DNA of 64,000 nucleotides from Georgenia_A wangjunii (GTDB taxonomy: Bacteria; Actinomycetota; Actinomycetes; Actinomycetales; Actinomycetaceae). Every line of letters begins with the position of its first letter. Within the stretch, counting starts at the first letter, position 1. A program made the translations under genes and the position numbers. The notes under the pieces were generated by a model, which saw only the letters and a program-made list of their open reading frames with translations, was not told where the DNA came from and did not search any database. Positions 60,292-64,000 of this stretch are shown piece by piece. Location: the NCBI RefSeq assembly GCF_036421915.1, contig NZ_JAZGOM010000011.1; one strand, written 5' to 3'.

Positions 60292-60588
60292 ATGGACGCA
60301 GCGCACGCGATCGACGCTGGTACCGCCGACGCCGCCGCCGCCCTGAGCGACACCGAGCGCGAGATCCTCGCCTTCGAGCGCCAGTGGTGGAAGTACGCCG
60401 GCGCCAAGGAGACGGCCGTGCGCGATCTCTTCGGCATGAGCGCCACCCGCTACTACCAGGTGCTCAACGCCCTCATCGACTCCGAGGCCGCCCTCGCTGC
60501 GGACCCGATGCTCGTCAAGCGGCTGCGCCGGATGCGCCAGGCGCGTCAGCGCGAGCGCTCCGCCCGCCGTCTCGGCTCCACCCTGTAG
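60292..60588 (+). CDS. DUF3263 protein
   Basis: A 98-aa protein of the actinobacterial DUF3263 family: LSDTEREILAFERQWWKYAG, KETAVRDLFGMSATRYYQVL, then a basic tail (VKRLRRMRQARQRERSARRL). The middle resembles a helix-turn-helix (VRDLFGMSATRYYQVLN), so it may bind DNA. GGAGGAG lies 3 nt before the ATG. It precedes the LytR C-terminal-domain gene by 24 nt, a conserved pairing. Confidence 0.88.
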   Translation: MDAAHAIDAGTADAAAALSDTEREILAFERQWWKYAGAKETAVRDLFGMSATRYYQVLNALIDSEAALAADPMLVKRLRRMRQARQRERSARRLGSTL

Positions 60589-60600
60589 CCACCCAGCGGT

Positions 60601-60615
60601 TAGCCTGCTGGGGTG
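60601..60615 (+). promoter_or_regulatory. Leaderless promoter of the LytR_C gene
   Basis: TAGCCT (60601-60606) is followed by six bases and the GTG at 60613. No ribosome site. Confidence 0.5.
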
Positions 60616-61257
60616 AGCACCCAGTACCCCGAGGACGAGTTCGACGTCGCCGGCCGCGAGCGCGGGCCGGAGGGGGTGCACCGCGCGCCGCGCTCGACGC
60701 TGGCGGCGGTCCTGCCGTTCGTCCTCGTCCTCGTCCTCGTCCCGCTCCTCGCGTGGGGGGCGGTCAGCTTCCTCTCGGGCGCGAACGAGGGCGGTGACGA
60801 CCCCGTCGCCACGGCTTCCGCCACGACGGACGACGGCGCCACCCCGGCTCCGACCGACGGCGCGACCGACGGCGGCACGGCTGAGCCCGAGCCCACCGAC
60901 CCCGCCACCGACGAGCCCGAGCCGGCGGAGGAGACGACCGAGCCCGAGGAGGAGACCGAGACCCCTGACGCGGATGTCGACACGTCGGTGTCGATCTCGG
61001 TCCTCAACGGCGCGGGCATCACCGGCCTCGCCGGCGACGCTGCTGCCGAGCTCGTCGATGCCGGCTTCGGGAGCACGGTCGCCGCCGACTACGCCTCCGG
61101 CTCCCCGGACACGACGACGCTGTACTACCGCGACGGCTCCCTCGCCTCCACCGCCGAGGCGATCGGGGAGATCCTCGGCATCACGAACCTCGTCGAGGCG
61201 CCGAGCGCCACGCAGAACGTCCAGATCGCGATCGTCCTGCGCGCGGACTACGCATGA
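60613..61257 (+). CDS. LytR C-terminal-domain protein, membrane-anchored
   Basis: A 214-aa protein with a cytosolic N-terminus, one membrane helix (about residues 30-53), a Thr/Asp/Glu/Pro-rich linker (to about 125) and an extracellular LytR_C domain (VSISVLNGAGITGLAGDAAAE, then TTLYYRD, VQIAIVLRADYA). Such domains probably bind cell-wall polymers beside LCP transferases; none is in view. Its stop overlaps the next ATG (ATGA). Confidence 0.85.
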   Translation: MSTQYPEDEFDVAGRERGPEGVHRAPRSTLAAVLPFVLVLVLVPLLAWGAVSFLSGANEGGDDPVATASATTDDGATPAPTDGATDGGTAEPEPTDPATDEPEPAEETTEPEEETETPDADVDTSVSISVLNGAGITGLAGDAAAELVDAGFGSTVAADYASGSPDTTTLYYRDGSLASTAEAIGEILGITNLVEAPSATQNVQIAIVLRADYA

Positions 61258-62732
61258 GCCGCGAGGCCCGGGACGTCGTCGTCGTCGGGGCGGGCCCGAA
61301 CGGGCTCGCCGGCGCGGTCACGATGGCCCGGGCCGGGCTCGACGTCCTCGTCCTCGAGGCGGAGTCGACGATCGGCGGGGGAGCCCGCACGCACGCGCTC
61401 GGGCTCGCCCCGGACGTCGTCCACGACATCTGCTCCGCCGTCCACCCCATGGCGGTCGCGAGCCCCTTCCTGCGCCAGTTCGACGTCGCCGCCCGCGGCG
61501 TCGAGCTCCGCACCCCCGACCTCTCCTACGCCCAGCCGCTCGACGGCGGCCGCGCCGGCCTCGCCTACCGCGACCTCGAGCGCACCGTCGAGAGTCTCGG
61601 CGCCGACGGCCCGGCCTGGCGCTCGCTCATGGCGCCCCTGGCTGCCGAGCCGGAGGCCGTCACGGCGCTCGCGCTCGGGGACAAGAGGTCCGTCCCGGCC
61701 GAGCTGCGCTCCGTCGCCGGCGTGCGGACCGCCGTCGCGTACGCCCTGCGCGCGCTCGAGCAGGGCACCCGCGCCTGGGACGCGCGCTTCACCGGCCCCG
61801 AGGCTCCCGCGCTGCTCACCGGCGTCGCCACGCACGCGATCTCGCCGCTGCCGACCCTCGCCACCGCCGGGGTGGCCCTCCTCCTCGGGTCCCTCGCGCA
61901 CGGGACGGGCTGGCCCGTGCCGGTGGGCGGCTCGCAGGCGATCGTCGACGCCCTCGCGGCCGACCTCCTCGCCCACGGGGGCGAGATCCGGACCGGCACC
62001 CCGGTGACCACGTGGCGTGAGCTGCCGCGGGCCCGGGCCTACCTGTTCGACACGACGCCGCGCGCGCTCGCCGCGATCTGGGGCGAGCGGATGCCGTCCC
62101 GGGTCCGCAGCGCCTTCGAGGACTTCCGCTACGGCAACGCCGCGGCGAAGGTCGACTTCGTGCTCTCCGGCCCCGTCCCCTGGCGCCACCCCGAGGTCGG
62201 CCGGGCCGGCACCGTCCACCTCGGTGGCACGCGCGGCGAGATGGTCGCGGCGGAGGCCGCGATCAGCGCCGGACGGCACGCCGAGCACCCCATGGTCCTC
62301 GTGAGCGACCCGGCCGTCACCGTGCCCGAGCGGATCGTCGGCGGGCTGCGCCCGCTGTGGACGTACGCGCACGTCCCCGCAGGCTCCCCGCGGGACGTCA
62401 CCGAGGACATCACGGCCGAGATAGAGCGGTTCGCCCCCGGCTTCCGCGACGTCGTCGTCGCCTCGCGCTGCGTGCCCGCCTCGCGGATGAGCGACGAGAA
62501 CGCCAACTACGTCGGCGGAGACATCGCGGCCGGGGCAATCACGTTCTGGCGCATGTTCGCCCGTCCCCGCGCCGCGCTCGACCCGTTCTCCGGCGGCATC
62601 CCCGGGGTCTACCTGTGCTCGTCCTCCGTGCCCCCGGGGCCCGGGGTCCACGGCCTCGGTGGCTGGTACGCCGCCGGCCGGGCGCTGCGCTCCCGCTTCG
62701 GCATCGACGCCCTCCCCAGCCTCGCTCCCTGA
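61254..62732 (+). CDS. FAD-dependent oxidoreductase, phytoene-desaturase-like
   Basis: A 492-aa flavoprotein with the dinucleotide motif VVVVGAGPNGLAGAVTMARAG, VLEAESTIGGGARTH, VPVGGSQAIVDALAADLLAHGG and the C-terminal GPGVHGLGGWYAAGRAL. This is the NAD(P)/FAD amine-oxidase/CrtI superfamily, but the sequence is not a typical carotenoid desaturase and the gene is far from crtB. Its ATG overlaps the LytR_C gene. Substrate unknown. Confidence 0.85.
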   Translation: MSREARDVVVVGAGPNGLAGAVTMARAGLDVLVLEAESTIGGGARTHALGLAPDVVHDICSAVHPMAVASPFLRQFDVAARGVELRTPDLSYAQPLDGGRAGLAYRDLERTVESLGADGPAWRSLMAPLAAEPEAVTALALGDKRSVPAELRSVAGVRTAVAYALRALEQGTRAWDARFTGPEAPALLTGVATHAISPLPTLATAGVALLLGSLAHGTGWPVPVGGSQAIVDALAADLLAHGGEIRTGTPVTTWRELPRARAYLFDTTPRALAAIWGERMPSRVRSAFEDFRYGNAAAKVDFVLSGPVPWRHPEVGRAGTVHLGGTRGEMVAAEAAISAGRHAEHPMVLVSDPAVTVPERIVGGLRPLWTYAHVPAGSPRDVTEDITAEIERFAPGFRDVVVASRCVPASRMSDENANYVGGDIAAGAITFWRMFARPRAALDPFSGGIPGVYLCSSSVPPGPGVHGLGGWYAAGRALRSRFGIDALPSLAP

Positions 62733-62780
62733 GGACGGTCGCCGCCCTCGTCGCTGGGCGCCCACGGCCCGGACCGCGCA

Positions 62781-62820
62781 TTGACTGTGGCCGGGGCCAC
62801 ACCTATGGTCGGCTCATAGG
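62781..62820 (+). promoter_or_regulatory. GH3 gene promoter with two palindromes
   Basis: TTGACT (62781-62786) and TATGGT (62804-62809) are 17 nt apart. The perfect palindrome TGTGGCCGGGGCCACA (62786-62801) fills the spacer, and CCTATG-N7-CATAGG (62802-62820) overlaps the -10 box and start point. A repressed, sugar-inducible promoter is likely. Confidence 0.65.
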
Positions 62821-62937
62821 TCCACAGCGTCGTGGGTGCCTCGGGCCAGTGGCCGGTACGACCGGCCGCTGGCCCGTTCCATCCCGGGCTGGCCGCGCCG
62901 CGGCCGGCCGGCGGCGCGCGCCCGTCGGAGGTTCCCC

Positions 62938-64000
62938 GTGTCTCGCGCCACCATCCCCGCCCGCACCGCGGTCATCGCTCTCGCCGCCGTGCTGGCGCTC
63001 CTCGCTTCGATGGTGGCCGGGCTCGTCGTCGCGCCGGCCGGTGCGGCCGTCGACGAGGAGGGGGTCGCGGTCATCGAGGACTTCGAGGGAGCGGACCCCG
63101 TCACCGTGAGCGGTCCCGTGGGGATCTACCCGTGGAACTACGAGGGCGAGAGCCCGGAGCTGAGCGTCGCCGAGCTCGCCGGCGGCAACCACGTCCTGCG
63201 CGGGGACTACACCGCCGTCGGCGGCCGCGGCTTCATCCACGACCTCGAGCAGCCGGACGACTGGTCCGCGTTCGCGGGCATCCGCTTCCGCTGGGACAGC
63301 GCGGGTGCGGGGAGCTCCCCGACGGCGCCCCCGGCCTTCGCCATCGAGCTCCGCCTCGGCGGGGACAGCGGTGCCAACGCGGGACTGTGGACGACGACGG
63401 TCACCCCGCCTTCCGGCGGCGGGCTCCAGCCGGTCAGCATCCCGTTCTCCAGCTTCGTCTGGCGCGGGGACTACCAGCCGCCCGGCGCCGTGCAGACGGA
63501 GGAGCCACCGCTCGACCACGCGTGGGGGTACGCGATCACGCTGCCGGTCGGGGCGTCCGGCTCGTTCTACATGGACGACGTCGAGCTCTACGGCGCCGCC
63601 CAGGTGGGCACCGGCGTCGACGTGAGCGCGACGCCCGTCGTCGCCGTCGACGGGGGCGAGGTGGCCGACGTCGTCCTCACGGTGACGACGCCCGACGGCG
63701 AGCCCCTCGCCGACGACGTGACGCTCACCTACTCCACGGGTGGCGGCACGGCCGTCGCCGGGACGCACTACGAGGCGGTGACGGAGGAGGTGGTGACGTT
63801 CGCGGCGGGCACGGCCTCCGGAGCGACGCGGACCGTCTCGGTGACGACGCTCGCGCCGGCCGCGGAGGAGGACGTCGCCCGGACCATCGCGGGCACCCTC
63901 GAGGTCGACGGTGCGGAGCTCGAGGGCGATGCCCCCGTCGTCGTCGTCAACGCCTACGGGATGGCCTATCTCGACGCGGCCCTGTCCGCGCAGGAGCGCG
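62938..64000 (+). CDS. Secreted GH3 glycosidase with N-terminal CBM11-like and Calx-beta-like domains (partial)
   Basis: Runs off the right edge; 354 residues are visible. A signal peptide (hydrophobic core about 10-33, cleavage near PAGAAVDE) is followed by a CBM11/CIA30-like beta-sandwich (about 45-215: VIEDFEGADP, WSAFAGIRFRW, SFYMDDVELYG) and a Calx-beta-like domain (about 220-335: YSTGGGTAVAGTHYEAV). The last residues AYLDAALSAQER match the start of a GH3 barrel (usually followed by VADLLxRMTLEEK), hence the call. Probable extracellular beta-glucanase or beta-glucosidase. Start GTG 62938 with GAGGTTCCCC before it. Confidence 0.75.
   Translation, partial: MSRATIPARTAVIALAAVLALLASMVAGLVVAPAGAAVDEEGVAVIEDFEGADPVTVSGPVGIYPWNYEGESPELSVAELAGGNHVLRGDYTAVGGRGFIHDLEQPDDWSAFAGIRFRWDSAGAGSSPTAPPAFAIELRLGGDSGANAGLWTTTVTPPSGGGLQPVSIPFSSFVWRGDYQPPGAVQTEEPPLDHAWGYAITLPVGASGSFYMDDVELYGAAQVGTGVDVSATPVVAVDGGEVADVVLTVTTPDGEPLADDVTLTYSTGGGTAVAGTHYEAVTEEVVTFAAGTASGATRTVSVTTLAPAAEEDVARTIAGTLEVDGAELEGDAPVVVVNAYGMAYLDAALSAQER

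Overview
The window is GC-rich (well over 70% by eye), with Lsr2, CarD, SenX3-RegX3, DUF4032, DUF3263, an MsiK-type sugar ATPase and many candidate leaderless promoters (TANNNT about 6 nt before the start codon). This set points to an actinobacterium, most likely order Micrococcales (the Cellulomonas / Promicromonospora / Beutenbergia side). Species was not determined. No phage, IS, integrase or CRISPR array was seen.

Left part (1-31,500), mostly housekeeping: phytoene synthase; a GT2 glycosyltransferase overlapping a DUF2238-like membrane protein; lsr2; phosphoglycerate mutase; a phosphate-sensing block (phoU divergent from senX3-regX3, then an orphan pstS); carD-ispD and a separately oriented ispF; two MFS carriers and an ArsR-type regulator with a repeat operator; cysS-rlmB; a DUF4032 kinase-like protein; the multi-sugar ABC ATPase (MsiK/UgpC type); otsA-otsB for trehalose; a transmembrane Ser/Thr kinase; a membrane-anchored DsbA-like protein; tRNA-Thr(UGU); small CBS and STAS proteins.

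Centre (29,407-58,406), a large carbohydrate catabolic island. A deoR-otnK operon is divergent from an FGGY kinase, a YihT/LacD-like class I aldolase and an Asp/Glu-racemase-like gene, separated by back-to-back promoters and a TGTTCG-N4-CGAACA palindrome. Then follow an ABC importer without its own ATPase, a GH1 beta-glycosidase, a GH36-like TIM-barrel glycosidase, an FAD oxidoreductase, a two-domain metallo-beta-lactamase protein, a LacI regulator, two cytoplasmic GH38 alpha-mannosidases, an unassigned glycosidase-like protein, a PfkB kinase and a ROK regulator. Four promoters in the island carry related LacI-like sites with a TGGG(W)-CG-(Y)CCA core, which suggests one regulon. The importer would be energised by the MsiK-like ATPase at 19.5-20.6 kb. 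The likely flow is: oligosaccharide uptake, trimming by intracellular glycosidases, then phosphorylation and aldol cleavage of an unusual ketose or acid sugar. The substrate is unknown.

Right part (58,445-64,000): an SGNH hydrolase, uracil-DNA glycosylase, a DUF3263 protein, a LytR C-terminal-domain protein overlapping an FAD-dependent desaturase-like oxidoreductase, and the 5' end of a secreted multidomain GH3 enzyme behind a palindrome-bearing promoter.

Two places are assembly scars, not biology. Position 19,380 (N) separates two versions of the same 130 bp, the first decaying in quality. Position 41,901 (N) follows a run of 62 G. Both lie at strong inverted repeats. A family of interspersed inverted repeats built on GTGATCATGCAGAAG occurs at 23.3, 41.8 and 53.8 kb, with a weak half-copy at 34.77 kb.
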